From Amia ocellicauda (lineage: Eukaryota > Chordata > Actinopteri > Amiiformes > Amiidae), in assembly GCF_036373705.1 (NCBI RefSeq), contig NC_089863.1:8830357-8894356 (forward strand): 64,000 bases of DNA, written 5' to 3'. The position numbers and the translations under genes were made by a program. Position 1 is the stretch's first letter; each line of letters begins with the position of its first letter. The notes under the pieces are model-generated. The model saw nothing but the letters and a program-made list of their open reading frames with translations. It made no database searches and was not told where the DNA came from. Of this stretch, positions 12,142 through 23,600 are shown piece after piece.

Positions 12142-12936
12142 TGAAATTAAAAAATAGATGTATTTTTTCCTCACGCGATAAAGAAGATTTTTGATTACAC
12201 GTCTAGCTGGTCTGTGTTGAATGAATTAATATGTTTGAATGGTGTTTCTGGGGTTCAGTATCTAAATGCTGCAAATATAATTGCACAGGATTGTTGTTGT
12301 AATTCCAGAGATCCTAAATGTACAAATAATGTTACTGTGCAACAATCACAGAACCCATAATGGCACTGTTGGGTCAGGGGTAATGTTTCTACAACTTTTC
12401 TGTCTTGTCTTATTTGGCAGTTCCAAAATACAACCCAACCACAGCCTTATCACTGCCAGAATGAAACCAGTTGGATCTAGCGGGGTTTGGGTTGTTGTTT
12501 TCTTTTGCAGCTTTTAATTAAGAATTCTGTTGGTGAACAATGTGAGTATAATCATAGTTGTTACTTCAAAATATGTGTTTGATAACAAGCAAGTGCATCT
12601 TGTAAGGGCAGGGGATCATTGCATGTACACAATGGTTATGAAAGAACAGCATGGGGTCTATCTAAAATTAAGCTCAACAGCGCCACCTTGTCGAAATTCA
12701 GAAGCAGTTTTCTGCAAGTTTGTGTTAGCCTGTTGAGCATTAGTGAACAGTTTGCAAAATACACTAGAAACATAAATACTATTAAAGGACAATACTACCA
12801 AAAATATATAATAATCGAGTAGCGGCGGAAAAATATTGAATTATTTTAAAACAATTACAAAATTGAAGGGCCGCCTGGAGACGTATTAATAAAGCGACGA
12901 GAGCCAGGCCGGCGCATTCTATGTGCGTCATTGGAG

Positions 12937-12944
12937 TGACGTCA
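12937..12944. promoter_or_regulatory. CRE palindrome upstream of zinc-finger copy 3
   Basis: Perfect TGACGTCA about 360 bp before the ATG, at the position matching those upstream of copies 1 and 2. Confidence 0.5.
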
Positions 12945-13305
12945 GTCAACAGCAGGAACCGAGTGAGGTTGGTTTGTTTCTGCAGCAGAATAAGTTTTGT
13001 ATATAATGTTATTTTGCATTTAATTTGGATATTTCAAACATAAGGTTTTTATGTGCAGACAGCGTCGTTGTCTACACTACAGGGAGTTTAAAAGGTATGC
13101 GTGGTGAAAACAACAGAAAAGAAACGTCTTTTTTCGGTTAGTTTGTTTTCATTGGGGAAATGTTGATTATGCATTTTAACACCAGCAACAGACAGGTTGT
13201 CATGTTCAAGTATAATGTGAACTGAAAGCAGATCCTCGATGTACCGGAGTGTCTGACGGAAAACTTCTTGGAAACCCCAGAAGTGTGGAAAAGAAACCGG
13301 AGAAC

Positions 13306-14795
13306 ATGGACGTGAGCGAGTTTGCCCCCAGTGTGGAGCGGACAGTGAAGTCTGCCATCGGTGCCATCTTAAAGGAAATCGCTGTGGTGTTCAGTAGCAA
13401 ACTGGCCGATTTCCAGACAGTGGTGTCGGAGCAGCAGAGGGACATCGACACGCTGAGGCTGAAGCTGCGGATGTCCGAGCAGGCAGTGGCGCGCATGCGC
13501 GACAGTGTCAGAGCCCCGCAGCAGCACCGGGGCTGCACCGCGGTGGGCGATTCTGCTGTCGGGGAGGCACACAGACACGGTGTGGGCTTTGAACGTGTTG
13601 AACAAGTAGAAGAGTGTTGCCCAACTCTCCCCGACCCGACACATAACGTCCCAAGCAGCAATTCCGCCTTTTCTGACATCCAGAAAGAGAAACGGACAGA
13701 TAATGCCAAAGAGTCAGACAGAGCTGATGATACAGAGCAAGTGATTCGCGGTGACGTCACCGACACGCCGCACACACAGAAACGGGCAAGGACTGAAGGT
13801 AAAGTTTACTACAGTAAACATCGTCTTTCCCAGAATAACACATTTAAAATATTATGTATTACATCGTATAGATAAGATAAAATACTTTTAATTAGTCACT
13901 GCATGCATATTTCGTTGTCTCAAGATTGTATTTCTATGCCCTGTATGTAACGGTGTTGTTGGTTGTTGTGTGTGTCGCTGAATGTTTTAACCCCTGACTC
14001 CATACTTAATTTTCCCTTTGGATATGATCAAGATTTGATTTGATTTGACTGCTAGTTACAGATTTACAGTTTGTAATAGTGTATCTATGTTTGTGTGTGT
14101 GTATGTCTTTAGATATTGAGAATGAGCAGCTCTGTGCTGAAAGCAAAGGAAGGGGTGAATGTGCCTCTGTTAAAGAAGAGACACCTGACTTGGAATGTGT
14201 TGGACCGACCGAGAAGATCTTCCAGCTGGAACAAAACGCAGAGAAGGTCAGTGAACCGCAGACTGCCCCTGACAACAAGGACACCGCTGACCTGGAGTCG
14301 GCGAGCACCAAAGAGATGATGCCGGAAATGGAATCCAGTCAGATGGAAGAGAAGTCTGCGCTACCAAAGCCTGCTGTGGACTACATCCTTCTTCTCGGAC
14401 CCGTGGGCAGCATTCAGATCCCGTCCAGTGTCAGACCTCCCTTGAGTCATGGAGATGCCAAACCTGAAACTGTCGAGAGGTTTCGGTGCACTGAATGTGG
14501 TAAAGAGCTGAGTAACCTGGAAAACCTGAAGAGACATCTAGCGGTGCACCCAGCGATGCACCCCAAACCGCATGTCTGCAACACTTGCGGGAAGGGCTTC
14601 CAGTGGCTGAGTTACCTGCAAAGACATGAGCGCACTCACACTGAGGAGAAGTCCTACTGCTACCACTGCTCTGAGTGTGGGAAGAGTTTTAGACATCTGA
14701 GCACCCTCAAAAGGCACAGGATGACCCTCAGGGGTCACTTGACATCGGATGGACCAAAGCTTGCCAACTTGTCATTGCAGATCTTGAAAAAATAA
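13306..14795 (+). CDS. C2H2 zinc-finger protein, tandem copy 3 with diverged fingers
   Basis: Exons 13306-13798 and 14113-14795 encode 391 aa. The N-terminal block, intron and acidic linker match copies 1 and 2 apart from one Glu-to-Asp change (GAG to GAT, 13551). From about 14445 the finger region diverges: CTECGKELSNLENLKRH, CNTCGKGFQWLSYLQRH and CSECGKSFRHLSTLKRH. Helix position 3 differs from copies 1 and 2 in all three fingers, and finger 2 also differs at positions 2 and 6. The first linker is longer by a few residues, and the second loses the TGEKP consensus (HTEEKSY). It probably binds a different DNA site. The 3' UTR is also diverged. Confidence 0.86.
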
Positions 14796-15500
14796 ATAAT
14801 CCCCAAGAGCCAGAATGTCAAGACATCAGTTGTATTTTGATATGAAACCTCAATGCTTAATGAAGTTCCTGCATTGCCTGATTCTGACCTGAAAATGTAG
14901 CTCCATTTATTTTTTGTATAGCTAATTAAAAATGTATAATTTATTTTTCCTCCCTTGATAAAGGAGATCTTTGGTTACATGCCTATCTGGTCTGTGTGGA
15001 AAGAATGTTTTAATGGGGTTCCTGAAAACCAAAATAGGTACAAGGCAAATTCTTTGTTCTGTTTATTAAAAAGAAAGTCAGTTCACATATGATTTATAGA
15101 CACCTCATGCATCCCAGTCCAAATTAAAACAAATGTATAATTTTATTCACTCGATCTGTGAGAGAAATAGGTCTCCTGTTTAACTCATTTCTCGTGGTGC
15201 AGTATTTTGTTCTGGAGTGATACATGATGGTCCTCGAGTTGTATTCCTGAAACATTCTTGAGAAAAATAAAATGCACGGTTTGTGTGGCATCAGGGGTAA
15301 AGCACACAAGATAGCCAGCTAATTAACCCCTTGAATTCCGATGTGGATGTGTGTTAGATACATCTACACCAAATAGTGTGTAGAAACCCGTACTGATGAC
15401 TTATTATAAGGTACCCAAGGTCACTAAATAACACTTTATACATCTCTCTCCTTGAAACATGCAAATCAAAAGAAGAATTAAAAACAATGTTTGAAAATGT
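14796..15500. other. Intergenic between zinc-finger copy 3 and NGDN
   Basis: The first 150 bp or so is a diverged version of the 3' flank of copies 1 and 2. The rest is AT-rich with no supported gene. The genes on either side converge here, so it holds their 3' ends. Confidence 0.6.
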
Positions 15501-15504
15501 CTTA

Positions 15505-15510
15505 TTTATT
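15505..15510 (-). terminator. ngdn: Probable poly(A) signal of NGDN
   Basis: AATAAA on the minus strand about 520 bp past the NGDN stop. Other weaker candidates exist further on (about 15061-15066). Confidence 0.5.
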
Positions 15511-16029
15511 GTTAACTTTAACTTGGAAAAACCAGTACAGGTACATTTTTTGTTTGTTTTAAATTTTACATAATATTCTGTACAGTGTCCTAGACATAAG
15601 AAACAAATAAACGCTACATGAAATATTTCGAATTTGTTTAAGATAGAAAGGTGAAGCCAGCTAAAAAGGTGCAAAAAAAAAAAAAATCACCCAATGAAAT
15701 TAAGTATTTTAAACTTCAGAAAACAAAAATGAAGTTTAAAAAAAAAAAAGCCAAACAATATTTTAATGTAAAATTTCCCCAGATTTAAATTTCTTGTAAA
15801 GTACAGTAAAAGTTTCCCCAGGGTGTTCAGTGATTTATGATTGTGTTTATAAATGAGAGCAAGAGCACACAGAGCCACCGGTTCAGAACTAGAGACCTGC
15901 GGGGAAACAAACGCACACCGACTCTTATAACACACTGACTCGCACACTGGAATTGACACCAGATACAGAGACGCACACTGTCCACGGCTGGCTGGCTTGG
16001 CTGTCTTCAGATCTTCTGCCGGTTCCTCA

Positions 16030-19000
16030 TCATTTGTACTTTTTGAAAGCTGTAATTCAGAGAGCAAACATCAGACGGGCAGATGAGGTTTAGGTCAGTT
16101 CACTTTGTAGCACATAAACATCCAATTCAAATGGGAGTCCATGACATTACTCAGAGGGTGTAGTTACAGCCAGTCAATACTTCCCTTCTGTCTGCCTTGA
16201 AGCTCCCAGACTACAGCACACATCTCATACTTTACTACTTAATGTAGAGTAGATAAATTCATGGATTGACTAAATTAAATATACACTTAACAATCCTTGC
16301 CCATCTGAAAATGGACCCAGAGAGATGAGAGAGAATTTATTTCATTACCTCTCTTTTTGCTCTTTTTCTTAATTGTTTTCTTCTTCTTGGGACGAGGATT
16401 TCCAGATTCCTGCAGATGGGGAGAGAAGATGGGAATAAGACCAACAGACAGGGAGAGAGTGACAGGCCGGGCAGTGTTAGTATGTGGGCGGGAGTCTGAG
16501 TCTGTGCGTGTGTGTTCGTGCGTGTCACTGCCTGCTGTGGATGGCGCCGAGAGGCTATGTCACCTGTCCCGTCAGAGCACTGATGTTCCCGAAGTGAGTG
16601 ATGGAGTTCAGCTGAGACGACATTCCCTGCAAGCCCCTCTTCTTGGCGATGCGCTCCTTCCTGGTCACGTTCAGACGCACCATCATAGACTCCTCATACT
16701 CCCTCCTGAGATGGGACAGGGGTAGAGAAGGGGTCAGTACAGACAGTGTGCGTCCGACCGCGTGTTCACCACGTCTCTCCATCTCCCTGCACGTCAGACC
16801 CACTTGTGCAGCTCCTCTCGGCTCTCTTTGTCCGTCTGGAAGTCTCTCCGGTCCCGCACCTCCTCTGGCGTGCTGCTGTACTGCTCCCTGAGCTCCTGGA
16901 TCACCGAGCTGCGCAGGGCGGCCCGCCGGACCCGCTCCGCACTGCGCCGCTCACGCTCCTGCTCAGGCACATCCCCGTCTGCACACAGAGAGAGAGCAAT
17001 ACTGATACATAGACAGTCTTGGTATCGTAAAATCTACATTCAGATTCAAAACGGGCTTTATTTGGAAGGGACAAAAAGCACATTGTTTTCGAAAAACATT
17101 ACTTGACACCATTTGTCAGTCCATTCTCCAGACATTACCATAATGCATTGGAGCAATCTTCGGGGGGATGTACTTCCTGCCGGAAGCACCCTCTCGTTTC
17201 CCACCATCCTCTTCCTCATTTTTCTTGCCCACTGCCTCTTCCTCAGAGTCATCAGATTCACTCAGCTGAGAGAGAGATGCACACAGATGCTAAAACTGGC
17301 TCACTGTCTCGACACTACAGCACATCAACACTGCACAACAGACACAGACTTTCTGAAGTTACACTAATATAGAGAGAGAATTACCTTGCTAATGAGGTTC
17401 TCTGGGCGGGGCCGTAATTGCAGTGGGTCGTTTGCTCCTGAGTGTGATGAGAGAGAGAGAGAGGGTAAGAGACAGACAGAGAGAAGGAGGGGGAGGGAAA
17501 GCAGGATGGAGAAGAAGCATCAGTCTCACCCAGGCTGCCAGTCACTGCTGTGCGAACCAGCTTGTCAATCTGGTACCTCAGCTTCTGATCGACTGGACGC
17601 ATCTTCTCTAACACCTGAGAGAGAGAGGGGAGGGGAAGTGAGTCAGTCAGTAAGGCAAGGAGAGAGAGAAAGGGAGTAAGTCCAGAAAGAAGAGAGAAAG
17701 AGGGGGGTACCGTTCTGAGTGTGATCAGCCTGTGGAGGGCGCTGTTCTCTCTCAGGCTCTTTCCCTCCATCTTTTGGCTGATCAGGTGAGTGACATCCTG
17801 CAGGTAGAACAGCAGCAACTGGAACCGCAGCTCCAGGAAACTTAGGCCCTAAGAGAGTGTGTGCGCGTCGGGGGGAGTTAATGAAGATACAGGGACATGA
17901 TCTCGACTTTTATTTCTTCAATAATCTACAAACACACCCAACCCACTTACCTTACTAGTCTGGTACACCCCATCGCGAACCCTCTTTATCAAACCCTGGA
18001 TATGGCTGGTAACAGCGGCAACCTGACACACAGAGAGGGAACAGCCCATCACACACAGGAGGAAGGGGTTCTGCCTTACAGAAATGAATCGGATACGAAA
18101 CACCAACATACAGCTACAGATATGTTTCTAGCAAGCAAACAAACCGTTCCTAAAATACTACTTTCCTCCGGACTGAAAAACACATCTGCAATTTCCTCTA
18201 ACAGTGTAAAAAGATTTCTAGAGCATGCTAAGTGCCGCTTGGCTTCGCTTCCTCGCTGTATAAACTCCTCCAGGTCTCCATAGGTCATTCCTCTGCACAC
18301 AGTGTGAGATGCTCCACTCCACTTCACAGAATAACTCCCCATCCCAACCGCCCCAACCCCAGGACCCACCTGTTCAGTCAGGCTGTTCATCAGAGTCACT
18401 GCACTGGGCAAGTCAGCATCCACCAGCTCCTGGGGAAGAGAGAAGGGGGTTAGCGCTCTGTTACTGACACCATAGCGGCACTGCTGGGCGAGTTCACACA
18501 CTGCAGGCATGACAGTACCCGGCAATTCATTACCAGCAACGATTATCACCGACAATCACTCACTGACAATCACCGCAAAGACCATTAATCACAGACAATT
18601 AAATCAACAACAATTCATTACCAGTGACAAAAATCACCAGCAATTAATCACAAGCGACAATAATCACAGACAATTCATCATGGACAACAAGTCAAAGACC
18701 ACAAATTGTGATCAACAAGTTTTCTGATATAAAACAATCATTACTTATAGTCACCACAATATATTATTATTATTATTTCTTGGCAGACGCCCTTATCCAG
18801 GGTGACTTACAACATAAGTGCAAAAATAGAGAAGTACAAGGCATCAATCATTACAAGTTCAACTTAGCTAAAACATAGCAATTCAAAATACATATTAAAG
18901 CCACAATATATCATAAGCTGTGCTAAAACCAAATAGCGCTATAATAAACAGATACAGTACACATTACTTTGAAAAATAAATAAAACACCATACAACACAT

Positions 19001-19586
19001 AATCAATTAAATAGCTGCATAAATAAAACTTCTTAATGTTCTACAACGAATCCAAAAAGTCCTACAGTTACCCACAGAGTGGTGCATTCTGGGTATGGTA
19101 GTTTTCTGTAGGCATGTAGCCGTGTGAGGTGATGAGATTAAAGAACTGGAAAGACTACAACTGCTGTGGGTGACTGTAGGATTTAATAAAACTGTATTGA
19201 CTGTTGTGCCATGGGCAAATGTCTCCCATGAGAGACTGTGGGCCGCCCTTTAACAACCAGAGCACAGAGACACTTACAAACACACACTGTACTGAATAAA
19301 CAGCATCACTGATCTAGGATTAGCGTTAGTCAGACGCTATTATCAGATCTACTAGTTCCCTTTGTGATGCATTCATATTAAATAAGTTAAAACAAATGCG
19401 TGTGTGTGCATACTAACGCAAAATGTGTTGTTTAAGGTCACTCGTACTGTACTAGTAGAGCTTCCCATACTTTCTCGCTGTTCATAAACGCAGTCGAGAT
19501 CTGCTTTATGTGCCACAATAGTTTCCATTATGAGAACAAAAGTTACCGACGCAAATACTCACGCTCTCAGCACTGGGCGCAGCCAT
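16030..19586 (-). CDS. ngdn: Neuroguidin (Sas10/Utp3 family)
   Basis: Eleven coding exons: 19586-19563, 18429-18370, 18022-17951, 17848-17711, 17614-17530, 17437-17385, 17265-17139, 16978-16804, 16705-16564, 16409-16349 and 16049-16030. All joins are GT-AG and sum to 957 nt (318 aa; mammalian NGDN is about 315). The start MAAPSAES is followed by DLPSAVTLMNSLTEQ, then the Sas10/Utp3 domain with GLSFLELRFQLLLFYLQD, DQKLRYQIDKLVRTAVTGSL and the conserved RKYIPPKIAPMHYD. Later come YEESMMVRLNVTRKE and a basic tail rich in KKKK typical of nucleolar proteins. NGDN acts in small-subunit ribosome processing and binds eIF4E/CPEB in neurons. The extreme C-terminus (SKKRAFKKYK) rests on a small last exon and is the least certain part. 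Confidence 0.94.
18540..18700 (+). repeat. Degenerate short tandem repeat in NGDN intron 1
   Basis: Many imperfect copies of a 10-20 bp unit like ACAATCACCGACAATTA. It lies in the first intron and has no coding content. Confidence 0.6.
18760..18990 (+). repeat. Interspersed repeat fragment in NGDN intron 1
   Basis: It carries TTGGCAGACGCCCTTATCC and AGGGTGACTTACAAC after an ATT run, the same block as at about 4560, now in plus orientation. The family is a fish SINE/LINE tail type; assignment is uncertain. Confidence 0.55.
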
Positions 19587-20681
19587 CTTTCTCTGGAACT
19601 GCAAACGGAGGGACGGTATGGTGGTCGGCGAGGGACAAACGCGTGAGGAAGAACGCTAGAGGCGTGCGGGGAAATCTCGGTACACACGTGAGAGAAGAAT
19701 CGCGTTTCAGAAAGCTGAGTTTATTCTCAAAGCCCTTTAGAGTAATGAGCCGCTACCACCGTACAAGAGGAACAGTTTCAGAAAGATGATGTAAACTGAC
19801 ATCATTGAATACAAACAACGAATGCATATCAGTACAATTTAAAAAAAGTGCCTACATTCAAAATTAAGTTAATGAGAGCTGTGAAGTGTGAATAAACTGA
19901 TAAAACAGTGGACTGGACTGGCTTTTCAAATTTCCAACTCAAACCTGGATGGAACATACCGAAGCGCAGATTATCTGAAAACGTGCCTGCAAGACGGACC
20001 AATCACTGCGCAGGAGAGAATGCATCGACCTATCACGACTCAGCTCAAACCCGTCCTGCAGCTGATTGACGCCCCAGCCGACGAATAGAAAGCCGGCATC
20101 GCAAATAGAACGATGAGGCGGCGAAATGACTCCGAAACCACCCAATCGCCAGCCAGACAGTGGGCGAGACCCGAGTGAGCGACGGGGCCCGTTCCCCAAT
20201 CAGAACACACCAAACCCGAGCGAGCGCCCCAAATAACCCGACCGCCAGCCAATGGGCGGCCGGCGAGGGCGGGAGGAGCCGGTGTGGAATGTGCCCGCCG
20301 GCTAATGGGAGGCCGAGTTGGCGACCGCAGTGAGGTGAAGCCCCGCCCCCACGGTTCCATTTCGGTTTGAGGAGACGCGGCGCTGGCTCGGAGGGTCGAG
20401 ATTATAAATGTAAATAAAAGCCGGACGCGGGCGAGTCAGAACCGGCACACGGCAGCGGGTCACCCAGCGAGTCGCGCCACAGACCCGAAACGCGGCCCTC
20501 AGAAACCGCGCAGTGTGGAACCGGGCGCTTTTTCTCTCCTCTTTTGCGCTTTTTCCTCCCCCCCCCCCCCCTATTTTTTTTTTCTTTTTCTTCCCCCTTT
20601 TTCCACCGCCGGGGCCCGACCACGAGGCGCAGCGAGCGACGGGGAGCTCTTGAGGAAGCGGGGGGCCACGGCGAGCGAGAG
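19587..20681. promoter_or_regulatory. Head-to-head NGDN / PABPN1 promoter region
   Basis: The two start codons diverge with 1095 bp between them. The middle to right part is GC-rich with many CpGs and contains at least four same-strand CCAAT boxes (about 19999, 20149, 20197 and 20245) and a GGGCGG-like site joined to the last. This is the usual make-up of a divergent housekeeping promoter driven by NF-Y and Sp factors. A C- and T-run at 20557-20600 lies in the PABPN1 5' UTR. Sharing is inferred from layout, not shown. Confidence 0.65.
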
Positions 20682-23600
20682 ATGGCGGAGTACGGAAACG
20701 GCCTGACGGAGGAGTCGCTGCTGGACTCGGACCCCGGCCACCCGGAGTTGGAGGACTCGGCTGTGGGCGACGAGGAGCCGGGGCTGGAGGAAGGGGAGGC
20801 CGCCATTGAAGACCCGGTGAGAAATGATCTTTGGGTGCGGGGTTTCCAACTCGGGAGAGCCCGGGTTGGCGGGCATTAGGTTCGCCGAGCGCTTCCAGTC
20901 GGGCTGGGTCTGGTACGGGCGGTTATATTTAGCCGCTGGAAGCGTGGCGCTGTGCTGTGAAACTGGGCTCGTCTCGTCCGCCATTTTGGCTCTGGCGTGG
21001 GCATTCCCGTGCGTGGCGTTGGTGTCCATCTTGGAGCTGCAGTGGCGCCAGTTTCCTTGCGCTATAGCGAAGCTCCGTCGCAAGCGGCGAGGCTGTGGAG
21101 TTGCTGAGGGAGGACAGGCCGCCATTAGCCGCAGCCGCCGCAGTGTCTCGCTGCAGAGGGGCGCGCACGGCCATCTCTCCTGCTGCTGCTGCTGCCACCG
21201 CATCGCCTCCCCGGGCGGCAGACACACCGCTGCGCTGCGACACAGTAAGGCTGGGCGAGGGCGTTGAGAGACGGAGGCTGCGTTTTTAAGCGAGGGTTTG
21301 GGCGAGGTGCGGCGGTGCAGGCTGAGCGGAGAGGCGGCATGGAGGCTCGGGCGCCCTCCGCCAGCACCGGGGCTCCCCGTCCTCCATTGGCTCCGTGCTG
21401 CTGCAGTGTGGGGGTGGACGTTGGGGCTTATTTCTGGGGGCAACAGTGTCATTTGCCGATGCATTTGATTAATTTTATTAGTGTTTAATGCAAATAATTA
21501 TATAAGACGCGGTGTGTGATCGATAGCTGCAGTTTTTATTCGTGTGTTTCAATGGAATCGCACAGCCAGCGTGCCGGAGTGGGGAGACCGCAGAGAAACC
21601 TGCTCGGTCTGCGGGAGGTGATGGCAGCCTCGGGAATCGCCGGGTGTTTGATGCCGTGTTTGGCAGCCGGCGGTTTCAGGGGGGTGGAGATGCGGGACCC
21701 GGCGTGGGGAGCTGCTGCGAGGCGATGCGGCTCGGAGCGGAGGGGGAGCCCTGCGGTGTCTGGACGTGTCGGGAACAGAGGGCTCTGTCACGGAGGCCCA
21801 GCTGCCTCTGGCGGCTCTGCGGTGCTGGCAGCCAGCTTCCACTGCCAGCGCCCAGCATCTGTGCAGCACTACGCCCAGCGGCGGGGACAGAGCCCAAGGT
21901 GAACCAGGCCGGAGGAGTTGTGGGCGGCCCCTCCGTGTGGCCAGGGCCTGGTCCAGATGACCCCACCCCGGAATACAGCCGGAGTGTACAGCGGGCTCGA
22001 CTCACCTGGTTCAAATCGGTTATCTGGAAAGACTTGGTCGAATTCAAGTGTTTTTTTAACGACTTGGTATTTGCATATCTTTATTTATTCTTTGAACACA
22101 CCCTTATCCAGGGCGACTTCGTTTACTCATGCATTTGCATTTTAAATCATGGAAACGCTTCAAAAGCATTTAAATGTATTCTGAATACTGCATTCACCTG
22201 GGTGTAAGTGTTATTCGTCAAGATGAGCCCTGCAGATTGCTCTCACACTGGCTCCTCTCCTCCGCCTGGGAGGTGACTGGTACCCGTGTGGCCCATGAAC
22301 TTGCTGTTATTGTATGAATTGTGCTACAGATCCAGGCCTCTGCAAATAACATGCCAGTTGCACAGATGTTTGTGTGAATCAATCAGTCAATTCACATTTT
22401 CTGTGGAAGAGAGTGCATCTGATATAAACCAATTCAGTCTGGGTAGACGCTGTTTACTTGAAATGCGTGTGATCCTGTGACTGGATATTAAACTGCTTCT
22501 GCTGAATAAGTAGCACAGACTCTGTGGCTCCACTGCAGTGTCATTCCCAACATGCACCAGTTTAAAATCGGCCATTTGGACTTGTGCATGCAGTGGCATT
22601 ATCGCTCCTGTCTCGCTGTCGCAGTGGCAGGTGTTGTCCTCTGAGGAGCTGTCATTCTGTGGGAGTGTGCATCCTGTTCCTGTACCAGGGCCTGCTGGAG
22701 ATGTTCATTTAGCCCAGTTAAGCTGGGTGAGCAGCTCAGGGTCAAATGAAGACCCAAATAGGAGGCGGCCCAAGATGCGTACCGCATTTCCACAAGTCCT
22801 CAAATCTGCTTTCAAGCCCACTGTGTTAATGTGGATGGTGGTTTTCTCCACAGTTTAAAATGGGGTTTCAAATTGTAGGGTTGGGTTCTTATGGGATTCA
22901 GGTGTGGGTTCTTTTTTTCATGGTCCAGAAGCAACCTCTTGAGTCCATGTTCAGGGGTATGACCAACATGTCTCGGTGTTGCAGGAACTGGAGGCGATCA
23001 AAGCGCGGGTCCGAGAGATGGAGGAGGAAGCCGAGAAACTGAAGGAACTACAGAACGAGGTGGAGAAACAGATGAACCTCAGTCCCCCTCCAGGTCAGAT
23101 GCACAGTGGGAGAGGGGTGTGTGAGAGAGGAGTGTGTAAGAGTATATGAGAGAGGATGGTGTGTGGGGGAGATGGGTGTACTGTAGTCTGGTGGTGTTAA
23201 TCGTTAGCCCTGCCATAGCTATAGACAGAAACTGGGGGGCAGTTTGAGCATGTCCAGAGGCTCTGCAATAACTCTCCTCTGTCCTTGCAGCGGGTCCCGT
23301 CATCATGTCAATAGAGGAGAAGATGGAAGCAGATGGACGCTCGATTTATGTTGGAAATGTGAGTCTTTCCCTGAATTTCTGCATCTGTCTTCAATACCAC
23401 CCATCGGTAGTGCTGTGCTTGGTGCCTCCTGCCTCACTGACATGTGACTGAGTCAGAGCTCCCTGGCATCACCATAAGATCCCAATGTAGTGTTAACCCC
23501 CTTCTATCTTTTTTTTGGTATTGGAGTTAGTCCCAATTTGTCAGGTGTAATGATAGGATTAGCAACAGTGTGCAGTGAAGCCTGAGTTACAGATTCCTCT

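Larger units (their letters stand above)
7553..14445 (+). repeat. Tandem duplication, period 2842 bp, about 2.4 units
   Basis: Sequence 7553-11603 matches 10395-14445 on inspection, including the intron, 3' UTR and intergenic part. One substitution was seen: G at 7867 and 10709, T at 13551. Outside this block the flanks differ clearly: 5' of copy 1, and 3' of about 14445 in copy 3. It contains three zinc-finger genes. Confidence 0.93.

Noticed and set aside
18076-18555. Long minus-strand frame across NGDN intron 1 and exon 2
   Set aside because: Only the part from 18429 to 18370 matches neuroguidin and it has proper splice sites; the rest is intron read-through.
20402-21464. Several long frames on both strands around PABPN1 exon 1 and intron 1
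   Set aside because: They follow from high GC content in the CpG-rich start of the gene; none resembles a known protein and the PABPN1 frame explains the coding part.
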